Source: Ruegeria faecimaris (GTDB lineage Bacteria > Pseudomonadota > Alphaproteobacteria > Rhodobacterales > Rhodobacteraceae). From it: DNA of 64,000 nt. Every line of letters begins with the position of its first letter. Positions within the stretch are counted from its first letter, which is position 1. The notes below the pieces were generated by a model. That model was not told the DNA's origin, made no database searches, and saw only the letters and a list, made by a program, of their open reading frames with translations. The DNA is taken from the NCBI RefSeq assembly GCF_900182615.1, contig NZ_FXTE01000002.1, positions 124,001-188,000 on the forward strand. Direction: 5' to 3'. The translations under genes were made by a program, and so were the position numbers. This document shows positions 1 through 8,398 of this stretch, piece by piece.

Positions 1-171
1 GGCGTCTGTGGTTGTTTGGTCCTTGTTCCGGCGTGCTCTCAGCTCGGCCAGCTCTGTAAAGATGACGCTGCACTCCGTCAGGCTGGTCGAAAGCGGTTGA
101 CGGTTCTGTGCGTCTGCGGCCCCTGCAAAGCAAATCACAAGGGCCGAAATAAGAGTGGGCCGAGAAGGCAT
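1..171 (-). CDS. Secreted hypothetical protein, partial (C-terminus outside window)
   Basis: An open frame starts at the ATG on the complement of 169-171 and runs off the left edge, giving 57 residues. It opens with MPSRPTLISALVICFAGAAD, a typical signal peptide with a likely cleavage after Ala-Asp-Ala near residue 21, so the product should be exported. The visible mature part contains one Cys and a charged stretch with LAELRARRNKDQ. Its start lies 7 bp after the phaA stop, so it may be co-transcribed with phaA, but I see no strong ribosome binding site. I do not recognise the family; the rest of the gene lies beyond the window. Confidence 0.55.
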   Translation of the reverse strand, partial: MPSRPTLISALVICFAGAADAQNRQPLSTSLTECSVIFTELAELRARRNKDQTTTDA

Positions 172-178
172 TGTTAGA

Positions 179-1354
179 TCAGTCGCGCTCGACACATAGG
201 GCGACGCCCATGCCGCCACCGATGCACAGAGTCGCCAGACCTTTTTTCGCGTCCCGCCGCTTCATTTCGAACAACAGAGTGTTCAGAACGCGGCAGCCCG
301 AGGCGCCGATCGGGTGACCGATGGCAATGGCGCCGCCATTGACGTTCACGATGGACGGGTCCCAGCCCATGTCTTTGTTCACTGCACAAGCTTGTGCGGC
401 AAAGGCTTCGTTGGCTTCGATCAGATCCAGATCGTCAACCGACCAGCCCGCCTTTTCCAGCGCCTTTCGCGAGGCATAGATCGGGCCGACGCCCATAATC
501 GACGGGTCCAGACCAGCGGTAGCATAAGATGCAATCCGCGCCAGAGGCTCAATCCCGCGCTTTTCGGCATTTGCCGCCGACATCAGCAGGGTCGCAGCCG
601 CGCCGTCGTTCAGGCCCGAGGCATTGGCGGCGGTGACCGATCCGTCCTTAGCAAAAGCCGGGCGCAGTTTGGCCATGGCTTCCATGGTTGCGCCGTGGCG
701 GATGTATTCGTCCTTGTCCATCACGATGTCACCCTTGCGGGTCTTGATGGTAAAGGGGGTGATCTCATCGGCGAATTTGCCTGCCTTCTGCGCAGCTTCG
801 GCCTTGTTCTGGCTTGCGACGGCGAATTCATCCTGCATATCGCGGCTGATCTGCCACTTTTCAGCAACGTTTTCGGCGGTTTGACCCATGTGATACCCGT
901 TGAACGCATCCCACAGTCCATCGCGGATCATTGTGTCGATATACTTCATGTCGCCCATCTTTTGTCCGGCGCGCAGAGCGGCGGCATGGGGCGACAGGGT
1001 CATGTTCTCTTGTCCGCCAGCAGCGACGATATCAGCATCGCCCAGTTGGATATGCTGTGCGCCCAGTGCCACGGCGCGCAGGCCGGATCCGCAGACCTGG
1101 TTGATGCCCCAGGCCGCGCTTTCTTGCGGCAGACCGGCGTTGATATGCGCCTGACGCGCCGGGTTCTGACCCTGGGCTGCGGTCAGAACCTGACCCAAAA
1201 TTGTCTCGCTGACTTCGCCTTTTTCGATTCCGGCGCGTTCGACAACGGCTTCAAGAACGGCTGTGCCCAAATCATGGGCTGCGGTGTTCGCAAACGAACC
1301 ACCAAAGCTGCCGACGCCTGTACGTGCGGCGGATGCGATAACTACATTGGTCAT
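179..1354 (-). CDS. phaA: Acetyl-CoA C-acetyltransferase (beta-ketothiolase)
   Basis: The enzyme condenses two acetyl-CoA to acetoacetyl-CoA, the first step of both polyhydroxybutyrate synthesis and the ethylmalonyl-CoA pathway. The 391-residue protein has the full thiolase catalytic set: acylated Cys88 in QVCGSG, His347 in IGHPIGASG and Cys377 in CIGGGMG, nearly the numbering of well-studied biosynthetic thiolases. I chose the start at 1354 ([12 protein letters not shown]) because a good ribosome binding site, AAAGGA, precedes it and the family begins there; the longer frame to 1453 is not needed. A PhaR-type palindrome lies about 120 bp upstream. The ccr and ecm genes that use its product downstream are 40 kb away in this window. 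An AtoB-type degradative role cannot be excluded by sequence alone. Confidence 0.93.
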   Translation of the reverse strand: MTNVVIASAARTGVGSFGGSFANTAAHDLGTAVLEAVVERAGIEKGEVSETILGQVLTAAQGQNPARQAHINAGLPQESAAWGINQVCGSGLRAVALGAQHIQLGDADIVAAGGQENMTLSPHAAALRAGQKMGDMKYIDTMIRDGLWDAFNGYHMGQTAENVAEKWQISRDMQDEFAVASQNKAEAAQKAGKFADEITPFTIKTRKGDIVMDKDEYIRHGATMEAMAKLRPAFAKDGSVTAANASGLNDGAAATLLMSAANAEKRGIEPLARIASYATAGLDPSIMGVGPIYASRKALEKAGWSVDDLDLIEANEAFAAQACAVNKDMGWDPSIVNVNGGAIAIGHPIGASGCRVLNTLLFEMKRRDAKKGLATLCIGGGMGVALCVERD

Positions 1355-1473
1355 TATGATCAGTCCTTTACCGTCATGGTCCGGCGGAATGTCTGACGGC
1401 GCAGGTCGAGAGGTTCCCCCCGCAACAAGAGCGCCCCGTAATCCCCCGCTCAAGTATCACTGCAATAGCGCAA

Positions 1474-1489
1474 TGCTGCATTTGCAGCA
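1474..1489. promoter_or_regulatory. PhaR-like operator upstream of phaA
   Basis: The sequence TGCTGCATTTGCAGCA is an inverted repeat with two 7-bp arms and a 2-bp centre. It contains CTGC-N4-GCAG, the form reported for the PhaR repressor of polyhydroxybutyrate genes in Paracoccus. It lies about 120 bp upstream of the phaA start in a non-coding gap. That PhaR binds here is inference. Confidence 0.5.
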
Positions 1490-1533
1490 ACGGGCAGCTT
1501 GTCTCAGGACCCAAGGTCTCTGGTTTTTTGGGG

Positions 1534-2367
1534 TTAACCCGCCGATTTCTGTTCGTTTTCCGTTTTCCAGGGCGCAGAAACCGTAGGTGCGCCGAACAGA
1601 AATCCTTGCAGACAATCGACGCCATTGGCCACCAAAAACTCAGCATCCGCCTTGGTTTCGACCGATTCGGCCGTGACCAGAATCTCAAATTCCCTTGCAA
1701 CTGCGATCAGGGCACGAACCAGCGCCTGATTATCAGGGTTTTCACTGATGCCGCGGATGAATTGGCCATCAATCTTGGCGGCATCAAAAAGAAACTCGCG
1801 GAAATGGCGGAAGTAGAAATTGCTAGCACCAAAATCATCCAGCGCAAATGCAACGCCACGTGGTTGCAACCGGTCCATGAAATCAACCACGAGTTCCGGC
1901 ACGGTCATGGCCGAACTTTCGGATATTTCAAGGATCAGCCTTTCACCGATACTGGCGTCTTTTTTCATGAACCGGTCAAGAACACGCGACCAACGTCCAT
2001 ATCCGATCGACCGTGCGGACATATTGATCGACATGCGGATGTCCGGGGTGCGCGCCAATGTGCGCAGGCCCATCTCAAGCGCGATGCAGTCCAATTCGCG
2101 GCCAATCGGGGTGTTTTCAAGCTGAGGCATAAATTCGCGTGCCGGGATGACACGACCGGTTTCATCCAGCACCCGGATGAAGCCCTCGTAGAAGGCGATA
2201 CCATGTGGCGCGTTAGCCTGCATGACCGGTTGAAAGGCCAGTTTGCACTGTTTGTGTTTGACAGCATCCGTAGCCATCTGGATCGTTGAGTTGTCGCGCG
2301 ACAGCACAGCCGCGTTTAACGGGCTGTCTGATCCTTCGGGTAAATCTGCCAGTTTCCTGTCCCGCAT
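1534..2367 (-). CDS. EAL-domain cyclic-di-GMP phosphodiesterase-like protein
   Basis: Stand-alone EAL domain of 277 residues after a short N-terminal extension, predicted cytoplasmic with no sensor domain. EAL enzymes hydrolyse cyclic di-GMP. The signature is E61-G-F rather than Glu-Ala-Leu, but the residues that matter for metal and substrate seem kept: Glu61, Asn115 in SINMSA, Glu147 in LEIS, Asp177-Asp178 in ALDDFG, Lys198 in KIDGQF, Glu234 and Glu237 in TAESVET, and Gln254 in LQGFLFG. Loop 6 reads DDFGASNFYF instead of the usual DDFGTGYSSL, so activity or dimer control may differ. It is a monocistronic-looking gene between phaA and a small membrane protein. Catalytic activity is probable but not certain. 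Confidence 0.85.
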   Translation of the reverse strand: MRDRKLADLPEGSDSPLNAAVLSRDNSTIQMATDAVKHKQCKLAFQPVMQANAPHGIAFYEGFIRVLDETGRVIPAREFMPQLENTPIGRELDCIALEMGLRTLARTPDIRMSINMSARSIGYGRWSRVLDRFMKKDASIGERLILEISESSAMTVPELVVDFMDRLQPRGVAFALDDFGASNFYFRHFREFLFDAAKIDGQFIRGISENPDNQALVRALIAVAREFEILVTAESVETKADAEFLVANGVDCLQGFLFGAPTVSAPWKTENEQKSAG

Positions 2368-2452
2368 GATCGAAATCGCTTCCCTACCGTCGTCGGTCAG
2401 GATCCAATTTCAGGGCAAAGATGTGAATCTGCGGTTAATGGAAATGAAAATG

Positions 2453-2641
2453 TCAGCGGGCTGCGTCCAGAACACGTCCCAGAGATCTCGCGGCACCAAT
2501 AACTGAACCCGTAAAACCCAGCACCATCATGGCCAGTCCAAACGCGATCAGCGTTGCGGTCCCGGCGGCCAGCGCTGTCAGCATTGCGAGAAGCAGGCCT
2601 ATCAGACCTAAAACTGTGGAAAATGTTGTCCAACGGGTCAT
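2453..2641 (-). CDS. Small membrane protein, hypothetical
   Basis: A 62-residue frame starting MTRWTTFSTVLGLIGLLLAM. It has two clear hydrophobic segments, about residues 8-34 and 34-52, joined by a Gly/Ala turn, and ends with a basic tail (ARSLGRVLDAAR). This looks like a small inner-membrane hairpin protein. The gene sits alone on the minus strand between the EAL protein and the hydroxylase, with the ribosome-binding-like GGAGAT just upstream of the ATG. I do not recognise a family and propose no function. Confidence 0.6.
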   Translation of the reverse strand: MTRWTTFSTVLGLIGLLLAMLTALAAGTATLIAFGLAMMVLGFTGSVIGAARSLGRVLDAAR

Positions 2642-2729
2642 GATAATCTCCGGTCACTCGTAATGCACATCGTTTGGATATGTGCAGGCTGAGCCAATTT
2701 TCAAGAAAATCAGCACGTGACCGGCGGAT

Positions 2730-3701
2730 TCAAGCTTGTTTTGCTTCGGATTTGTGCGTTTCGGTCTCAAAATGCTCAAATCCGGGCGTCCCTCGATCCC
2801 TGGGGTTGCGTGAGATATGCTTGGCTTTGATCTGCTCCGAGCTATCCCGGCTGCCGTCATGGCTGTAACCGGGTGGGGCAAAGCAATAGGCCAACCGCTG
2901 GCGCAAAGTTAGCCCCGATTGCGTGGCATCCTGCCAGATTCCGACCCATTCGTGAAAAGCGACGCGCAACGGGTTGAAGGTTCCGATATTGTGAACCAAC
3001 CCATAGTCGACCTTGTCATCGACCTGCTCTGGCACAAAGGTGCCGAACATCTTGTCCCAGATGATGAACACGCCAGCATAGTTGCAATCCAGATAGCGCG
3101 CGTTGCGGCCATGATGGGCGCGGTGGTGGCTGGGGGTGTTCATAACCGCCTCGAACCAGCGGGGCATCTTGCCGATGGCCTCGGTGTGAATCCAGAACTG
3201 ATAGATCAGGTTCAGACCGCCGACAAACAGAACCATTGCCGGATGAAACCCCAGCAGGATCAGCGGCGCGCGCACGACCATCATGAAGGTGAATGTATAA
3301 GTCCAGGTCTGACGCAACGCTGTGGTCAGGTTGTAATGCTGAGAGCTATGATGGTTCACATGGCTGGCCCAGACCCAACGGATGCGATGCCCGAACCGAT
3401 GCACCCAATAGTAACGCAAATCGTCCAGCAAAAAGCACAGGACAATCACCGGGATCGAGGTGCCCAGGTTCAGCGGAGTAATCTGCCACAACCACATAAA
3501 GAACCCGTAGGCGATGAAACCGAGCAGAAACCCCGAGGCAATATTGCCCGCGCCCATGATCAGCGAGGTGACCGCATCCCGCGTTTCATAGCGCCCGCCC
3601 CGGCCTTTGAAAGCGATCCAGACGAACTCGGCCAGAATTGCGGCGATAAAGAACGGGACTGCCCATTGCACGGCATCGGGAAAGGAAATCTGGTCGGTCA
3701 T
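2730..3701 (-). CDS. Sterol desaturase / fatty acid hydroxylase family membrane protein
   Basis: Integral-membrane di-iron oxygenase of 323 residues. The three histidine clusters of the fatty-acid-hydroxylase superfamily are visible: H101-x3-H105 in HRFGHR, H114-x2-H117-H118 in HVNHH, and H192-H193 with H196-H197 in HHRAHH. Several hydrophobic segments surround them (about 10-30, 45-75, 83-95, 138-165). The tail after about residue 285 is hydrophilic. Bacterial relatives hydroxylate or desaturate lipids, sterol-like molecules or carotenoids; the substrate is not evident here. The upstream gene's stop overlaps this start as ATGA (3698-3701), so the two are translated together. A second family member lies at 14854-15906. 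Confidence 0.85.
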   Translation of the reverse strand: MTDQISFPDAVQWAVPFFIAAILAEFVWIAFKGRGGRYETRDAVTSLIMGAGNIASGFLLGFIAYGFFMWLWQITPLNLGTSIPVIVLCFLLDDLRYYWVHRFGHRIRWVWASHVNHHSSQHYNLTTALRQTWTYTFTFMMVVRAPLILLGFHPAMVLFVGGLNLIYQFWIHTEAIGKMPRWFEAVMNTPSHHRAHHGRNARYLDCNYAGVFIIWDKMFGTFVPEQVDDKVDYGLVHNIGTFNPLRVAFHEWVGIWQDATQSGLTLRQRLAYCFAPPGYSHDGSRDSSEQIKAKHISRNPRDRGTPGFEHFETETHKSEAKQA

Positions 3702-4084
3702 GCGGGCTCCATCAGGTGTCGCCAGTGGGCGCGTTCGATGTCATCGAGGTGGATGCGGGTTGAGGGGGTTCCGAAATCATGAAACTGAACTTCGAATCCG
3801 TCCGGATGCTCGATCCAGTCATAATCCTGCAGGTGGCGAGCCACGGTATCCGCGCCGAACGACCACAAAAGGCCCGAACCGGTTGTGGTTCGGATCAGCG
3901 CGGTACGTTGGTCATGCGCTACGGTTACATCTGCGATCACGTCATCTGGGAAATGGCGAGACCATTGCGCGCGGGCCAGATCAGGCGTCAGGGCGAACTG
4001 CCGCGAACGGCCCGTCAGATGCAGCAGAATAGTAATTCCGCCGATCCCCCCAACGACCAGAACTAACAATATCTCCAGCGGCAT
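3698..4084 (-). CDS. Hypothetical membrane-anchored protein
   Basis: A 128-residue protein with one N-terminal hydrophobic segment (LEILLVLVVGGIGGITILLH, from residue 3) followed by a soluble domain. I chose the start at 4084 because a perfect AGGAGG lies 5 bp upstream; the longer frame to 4183 has no such site. The soluble part has alternating hydrophobic strands (VIADVTVAHDQRTALIRTT), suggesting a small beta-rich domain facing the cytoplasm or periplasm. It overlaps the hydroxylase start by 4 bp (ATGA), so the pair forms a translationally coupled operon and this protein may assist the hydroxylase. No family recognised. Confidence 0.7.
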   Translation of the reverse strand: MPLEILLVLVVGGIGGITILLHLTGRSRQFALTPDLARAQWSRHFPDDVIADVTVAHDQRTALIRTTTGSGLLWSFGADTVARHLQDYDWIEHPDGFEVQFHDFGTPSTRIHLDDIERAHWRHLMEPA

Positions 4085-4201
4085 GACATCCTCCTGACCC
4101 ACAAACTGCAAAGCGGAGGCTTGGCTGTCAAAGGTGGCGTCGCGTAAGCTGAAATTCGACCTGAAGCACCGGTTGGGGATCACGGTACCCTTGTAAAGAG
4201 G

Positions 4202-4567
4202 TCAGTTGGTAATCGTATAGGTCCCCCCGGAATCACCCTTGCCCTTGTTGCGGGTAAAGGTAACCTGGTTCCCTTCTAACGTTACTTTCTGGCAATCCTG
4301 CGGGATCTGATTTCCGCCAACAACAAGCGTTCGGCACCAAAACCTTTTGTTCCAGGCCCATGCGCCCGAGAATTTGACCTTGTCGCTGGTTTGCCCGGAA
4401 ATCTTCCCGTCGGGTGAAATAAGCACCCAGGTGCCGCCATCCACCAGTTTCTTACCGGCGACAGCATTCAGAAAATCTTGTTCTTTCTTGATGTCTTTGG
4501 CCTCGGCAACCAATGCCGAGCCCAAAACCAGACAGGCAGCAATGGCCAGAGTGAATACGTTCTTCAT
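4202..4567 (-). CDS. Secreted hypothetical protein
   Basis: A 121-residue protein starting MKNVFTLAIAACLVLGSALV with a signal peptide cut likely after AEA at residue 23. The mature part is small and beta-rich, with two Cys (in WCRT and QDCQ) that could form a disulfide in the periplasm. It is well supplied with a ribosome binding site (GAGGAGG) upstream of the ATG. The pattern of a WVLISPDGKISG strand, two Cys and a Gly-rich end recalls small periplasmic beta-barrel proteins, but I do not recognise a named family. Apparently a single-gene unit. Confidence 0.72.
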   Translation of the reverse strand: MKNVFTLAIAACLVLGSALVAEAKDIKKEQDFLNAVAGKKLVDGGTWVLISPDGKISGQTSDKVKFSGAWAWNKRFWCRTLVVGGNQIPQDCQKVTLEGNQVTFTRNKGKGDSGGTYTITN

Positions 4568-4633
4568 AAAGAAAGCCTCCTCGTTACAACGACGGGGAGG
4601 CTATCATAAATTCAGGACTTCAGGAAAACGACC

Positions 4634-5200
4634 TTAGCTTTCTTCCGCGACCAGTGCCGCAATAATCGCCTTGGCACTGTCTGAATTCCACTCGGCATCC
4701 CCGATCAGGCGGGCGATTTCATTGCCATCGGGGTCAAGAATGACCGTGATTGGCAGGGCAATGACACCGAACTCACGTGCCACAGCCGAGCCTGGATCTT
4801 GATGGCGCGGCAGGTTCTCGATGTTGTTTTCCTCGAAAAACTTCTTGATCCCCGCAGGTGAGTTGCGCCCGGTGGCCAATGTCAGGACTTCGAATTTGTC
4901 ACCCCCGAATTCCGCCTGCAACTCGGCGATCTGAGGCATTTCCTTGCGGCACGGTGCGCACCATGTGGCCCAAAAGTTCAGCAGGACGTATTTGCCCTGA
5001 TAGTCGGCAAGCGTTGCGGTGCCACCGTCATCTTCCAACTGAAATTCGACCAAGGTGTGCGGTTTGGGCTCTTTGTGCAGGATCAACCGCTTCAGGGTGC
5101 CTTCGCGCAGCGGACCCAGAGTTTCCGCATCTGTGGCCAAAGCCGCGTTTGCACCTAGCGCAAGGGCCATATAAAGGGGGATCAGACGAAATAGGCGCAT
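4634..5200 (-). CDS. TlpA-family thiol-disulfide oxidoreductase
   Basis: Exported thioredoxin-fold protein of 188 residues. The N-terminus [20 protein letters not shown] followed by LAT is a signal peptide or anchor. The redox site is W80-C81-A-P-C84 within [16 protein letters not shown], and the cis-Pro region ALPITVILD is present later. TlpA/ResA-type proteins keep thiols reduced in the periplasm, often for cytochrome c or oxidase assembly. The start at 5200 gives the signal peptide; a frame extends to 5359, but that part overlaps argH on the other strand. Only 21 bp separate this start from argH, so the two promoters must lie inside or very close to the coding regions. Confidence 0.87.
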   Translation of the reverse strand: MRLFRLIPLYMALALGANAALATDAETLGPLREGTLKRLILHKEPKPHTLVEFQLEDDGGTATLADYQGKYVLLNFWATWCAPCRKEMPQIAELQAEFGGDKFEVLTLATGRNSPAGIKKFFEENNIENLPRHQDPGSAVAREFGVIALPITVILDPDGNEIARLIGDAEWNSDSAKAIIAALVAEES

Positions 5201-5221
5201 ATCAACTCCGGGTTTTCTTAC

Positions 5222-6610
5222 ATGACCGATCAATCTTCGAACCAGATGTGGGGCGGCCGCTTTGCCGCCGGTCCAGACGCGATCATGGAGGCGATCAACG
5301 CCTCGATCGGGTTCGATCAGCGGATGGCAGCCCAGGACATTGCAGGCTCGCGTGCCCATGCCGCCATGCTGGCTGCCACAGGTGTTATTACTGATAGTGA
5401 TGCGCAGGCTATTCGGGAAGGGCTGCTCACCGTTTTGTCAGAAATCCAGAACGGAGAATTTCAGTTCTCGACCGCGTTGGAAGACATCCACATGAATGTC
5501 GAGGCGCGCCTGAAAGAGGTGATTGGCGAACCCGCAGGCCGTTTGCACACAGGCCGGTCTCGCAATGATCAGGTGGCGACCGATTTCAAACTATGGGTCC
5601 GCGATCAGTTTGATGCGGCCGAATCCGGCCTGCTGGCCCTGATCCGCGCGCTTTTGGCGCAGGCTGAGGCTGGCGCTGATTGGGTCATGCCTGGCTTTAC
5701 CCATCTGCAGGTGGCGCAGCCGGTGACATGGGGTCATCACATGATGGCCTATGTCGAGATGTTTGGCCGCGACCTGTCCCGCGTCCGCGATGCCCGCGCG
5801 CGGATGAACGAATCCCCTCTGGGGGCCGCCGCGCTGGCCGGCACTTCCTTCCCCATCGACCGGCACATGACGGCGGAAGCCTTGGGTTTTGACCGCCCCG
5901 CCGCCAATTCGCTGGACGCCGTCAGCGACCGCGATTTTGCGCTGGAGTTCCTGTCGACCGCCTCGATCTGCGCCGTCCATCTGTCGCGCTTTGCCGAGGA
6001 ACTGGTGATCTGGTCCTCGGCCCAGTTTCGGTTTGTCACCCTGTCTGACCGGTTCTCGACCGGCTCGTCGATCATGCCGCAGAAAAAGAACCCTGATGCA
6101 GCGGAACTAATCCGTGCCAAAGTGGGGCGCATCTATGGCGCCAACACCGCACTGATGATGGTGATGAAAGGCCTGCCGCTGGCTTATTCCAAGGACATGC
6201 AGGAAGACAAGGAACAGGTCTTTGATGCTGCCGACAACTGGATGCTGGCGCTGGCGGCGATGGAGGGCATGGTCAAGGACATGACCGCCAACCGCGACAG
6301 CCTGGCTGCGGCTGCAGGGTCGGGTTTTTCGACCGCGACTGATCTGGCCGACTGGCTGGTGCGCGTTCTGGGCCTGCCGTTCCGCGATGCCCATCACGTC
6401 ACCGGATCGCTGGTTGCGATGGCCGAGAGCAAGGGCTGCGATCTGCCGGACCTGACGCTTGCGGATATGCAAACAGTGCATGCGGAGATCACCGATGACG
6501 TCTTTTCTGTCCTTACGGTGCAAAATTCGGTAAACTCGCGCCAGTCTTACGGCGGCACGGCACCGGATCAGGTGCGGGCTCAGGTCAAGCGATGGAAGGC
6601 GTTGGTGTAA
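5222..6610 (+). CDS. argH: Argininosuccinate lyase
   Basis: Last step of arginine synthesis: cleaves argininosuccinate to arginine and fumarate. The 462-residue length fits the family exactly. The fumarase/ASL superfamily signature [11 protein letters not shown] is at about residues 281-291, with catalytic Ser283, and the upstream signature [10 protein letters not shown] is present. Cytoplasmic homotetramer in the family. Its TAA stop overlaps the ATG of a tiny lipoprotein gene by one base (TAATG), and lysA follows, so argH, two lipoprotein genes and lysA look like one unit for arginine and lysine supply. Confidence 0.96.
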   Translation: MTDQSSNQMWGGRFAAGPDAIMEAINASIGFDQRMAAQDIAGSRAHAAMLAATGVITDSDAQAIREGLLTVLSEIQNGEFQFSTALEDIHMNVEARLKEVIGEPAGRLHTGRSRNDQVATDFKLWVRDQFDAAESGLLALIRALLAQAEAGADWVMPGFTHLQVAQPVTWGHHMMAYVEMFGRDLSRVRDARARMNESPLGAAALAGTSFPIDRHMTAEALGFDRPAANSLDAVSDRDFALEFLSTASICAVHLSRFAEELVIWSSAQFRFVTLSDRFSTGSSIMPQKKNPDAAELIRAKVGRIYGANTALMMVMKGLPLAYSKDMQEDKEQVFDAADNWMLALAAMEGMVKDMTANRDSLAAAAGSGFSTATDLADWLVRVLGLPFRDAHHVTGSLVAMAESKGCDLPDLTLADMQTVHAEITDDVFSVLTVQNSVNSRQSYGGTAPDQVRAQVKRWKALV

Positions 6611-6792
6611 TGCGAATTCTGACTGCGGCTCTGTTGATGCTGGCAGGGGTAACCCTGGCCGGATGCGGTGCGGATGGCGAACCGATCCAACCAACGATGA
6701 GCGCCAATATCGGCGTCGGCACCAGCGGCGCCTATGTCGGGGGCGGCGTTGGCCTGCAACGCGGCCCCCTGAGCGTTTTTCTCGGGCGGTAG
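6610..6792 (+). CDS. Small lipoprotein, LptM-like
   Basis: A 60-residue protein starting [20 protein letters not shown]. The lipobox LAGC places the acylated Cys at residue 19. The mature start C-G-A-D-G-E-P-I-Q-P resembles small lipoproteins of the LptM/YifL type (C-G-x-x-G-x-L/I then Pro), which sit near lysA or dapF in other proteobacteria and help mature the LPS translocon. The rest is Gly-rich (SGAYVGGGVGLQRGP). The ATG overlaps the argH stop by one base, so translation is coupled. The LptM link rests on the short motif and on position, and is inference. Confidence 0.6.
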   Translation: MRILTAALLMLAGVTLAGCGADGEPIQPTMSANIGVGTSGAYVGGGVGLQRGPLSVFLGR

Positions 6793-6874
6793 TGTTTCCC
6801 GAGTTGCAGTTTCAGCACTCAGTTCCCATTTCAGACCGATCAATGGCGCTTGGCCGTAAACCTTGGAAAAAGAA

Positions 6875-7030
6875 ATGAATATGAAGATTTTAGGCCTGTT
6901 CTTTGGCCTCGCCATTCTTGCGGCTTGCGACCCATCCTATAAACCGCGACCCGATCCCGAACCCCAATCCGGCGGATCTGGAATTTCGATATCCGGATAT
7001 GGGCGGGTCGGCGTTTCGCATATTGAATGA
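6875..7030 (+). CDS. Very small lipoprotein (51 residues)
   Basis: A short frame beginning MNMKILGLFFGLAILAACDP, ending at TGA 7028-7030. The lipobox LAAC puts the lipid-bearing Cys at residue 18. The mature part is only about 34 residues, Pro-rich at first (YKPRPDPEP), then Gly/Ser-rich and ending [16 protein letters not shown] ribosome-binding stretch precedes two possible ATGs (6875 and 6881). It lies between the LptM-like lipoprotein and lysA on the same strand. Function unknown; outer-membrane anchored by prediction. Confidence 0.55.
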   Translation: MNMKILGLFFGLAILAACDPSYKPRPDPEPQSGGSGISISGYGRVGVSHIE

Positions 7031-7095
7031 CGCGACACCCCTGTTTGCGTAGAATCCATTGATCCGCTGGGGCATTCTGGTCTAAGCGCGTCTTT

Positions 7096-8361
7096 ATGGA
7101 TCACTTTCTTTACCGCGACGGCGCGCTTTACGCCGAGGATGTCCCGATCTCCGAAATCGCAGCTGCGGTTGGGACACCCTTTTACGTCTATTCGACGGCG
7201 ACGCTGCTGCGTCATTTCCAGCTGTTCGATGAGGCGTTGGACGGGACCGACCACCTCGTATGTTATGCGATGAAGGCCGCCAGCAATCAGGCGATCCTGA
7301 AGACGCTGGCCGAGGCAGGCGCGGGGATGGACGTTGTTTCGGGTGGGGAATACCTGCGGGCCAAAGCTGCCGGAGTGCCCGGCGATAAGATCGTGTTTTC
7401 GGGCGTTGGCAAAACAGCCGAAGAAATTCGCACTGCTCTGACCGGTGGCATTCGTCAGTTCAACGTGGAATCCGAACCCGAGATGGAGGTGATCAACGCC
7501 GTTGCGCTTGATTTGGGCGTCGTTGCTCCGATCACCGTTAGAGTAAATCCGGATGTGGACGCCAAGACCCACGCCAAAATAGCCACCGGAAAATCCGAGA
7601 ATAAATTCGGCATTCCGATCGCCCGTGCGTCAGAAGTCTATGCCCACGCTGCCAGCCTGCCCGGGCTGAAGGTCATTGGCATCGACGTCCATATCGGCTC
7701 GCAACTGACCGAGCTGGAGCCTTTTGCATTGGCCTATCAGAAGGTTGCTGAGCTGACCGAGACGCTGCGCAGTGAGGGCCACAATATTCGCCGCCTTGAT
7801 CTGGGTGGGGGGTTGGGCATTCCTTATGCGCGCTCGAACGACGCGCCGCCGCTGCCTTTGGAATACGGTGCGCTGATCAAAGACACTCTGGGTCATCTGG
7901 GATGCGAAATCGAAATAGAGCCGGGCCGCCTGATTGCCGGTAATGCTGGTTTGATGGTCAGCAAAGTGATCTATGTGAAATCCGGCGAGGGCCGGGATTT
8001 CCTGATCCTCGACGGTGCCATGAACGACCTGATCCGCCCGGCCATGTACGAAGCCTATCACGATATCGTACCGGTGATCGAACCCGTGCCGGGCACGGAA
8101 CAGCAACCCTATGATATCGTCGGTCCGGTTTGCGAAAGCGGCGATACATTTGCCAAGCAACGGCAGATGCCGCCACTGGGTGCTGGTGATCTGGTCGCCT
8201 TTCGCAGCGCAGGGGCCTATGGCGCGGTCATGTCCAGCGAATACAACACGCGGCCCCTGATACCCGAAGTTCTGGTGCACGGAGATCAATTTGCCGTAAT
8301 TCGTGAACGTCCGAGCTTTGACGAAATCATAAACCGCGATACCATACCCGAGTGGCTCTGA
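7096..8361 (+). CDS. lysA: Diaminopimelate decarboxylase
   Basis: PLP enzyme of the fold-III (alanine racemase-like) class that makes lysine from meso-diaminopimelate. The 421-residue protein has the Schiff-base Lys60 in YAMKAASN, the phosphate-binding glycine turn LDLGGGLGIP and the C-terminal CESGDTF motif (about residue 345) whose Cys acts on substrate from the other subunit. Cytoplasmic homodimer in the family. It follows argH and two small lipoprotein genes. The TTG-initiated DUF4175 gene begins 37 bp after its stop. Confidence 0.95.
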   Translation: MDHFLYRDGALYAEDVPISEIAAAVGTPFYVYSTATLLRHFQLFDEALDGTDHLVCYAMKAASNQAILKTLAEAGAGMDVVSGGEYLRAKAAGVPGDKIVFSGVGKTAEEIRTALTGGIRQFNVESEPEMEVINAVALDLGVVAPITVRVNPDVDAKTHAKIATGKSENKFGIPIARASEVYAHAASLPGLKVIGIDVHIGSQLTELEPFALAYQKVAELTETLRSEGHNIRRLDLGGGLGIPYARSNDAPPLPLEYGALIKDTLGHLGCEIEIEPGRLIAGNAGLMVSKVIYVKSGEGRDFLILDGAMNDLIRPAMYEAYHDIVPVIEPVPGTEQQPYDIVGPVCESGDTFAKQRQMPPLGAGDLVAFRSAGAYGAVMSSEYNTRPLIPEVLVHGDQFAVIRERPSFDEIINRDTIPEWL

Positions 8362-8398
8362 CGCAATAGACGCGCGGGCCGGTGAACGGAGGCCCGAC

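Noticed and set aside
314..1396. Long open frame antisense to phaA (360 codons)
   Set aside because: The other strand encodes a complete thiolase with all catalytic residues; the antisense frame has no recognisable domain and arises from GC-rich codon usage.
3698..4183. Longer start (4183) for the small membrane protein
   Set aside because: The AGGAGG site directly precedes ATG 4084 and the extension has no typical N-terminus.
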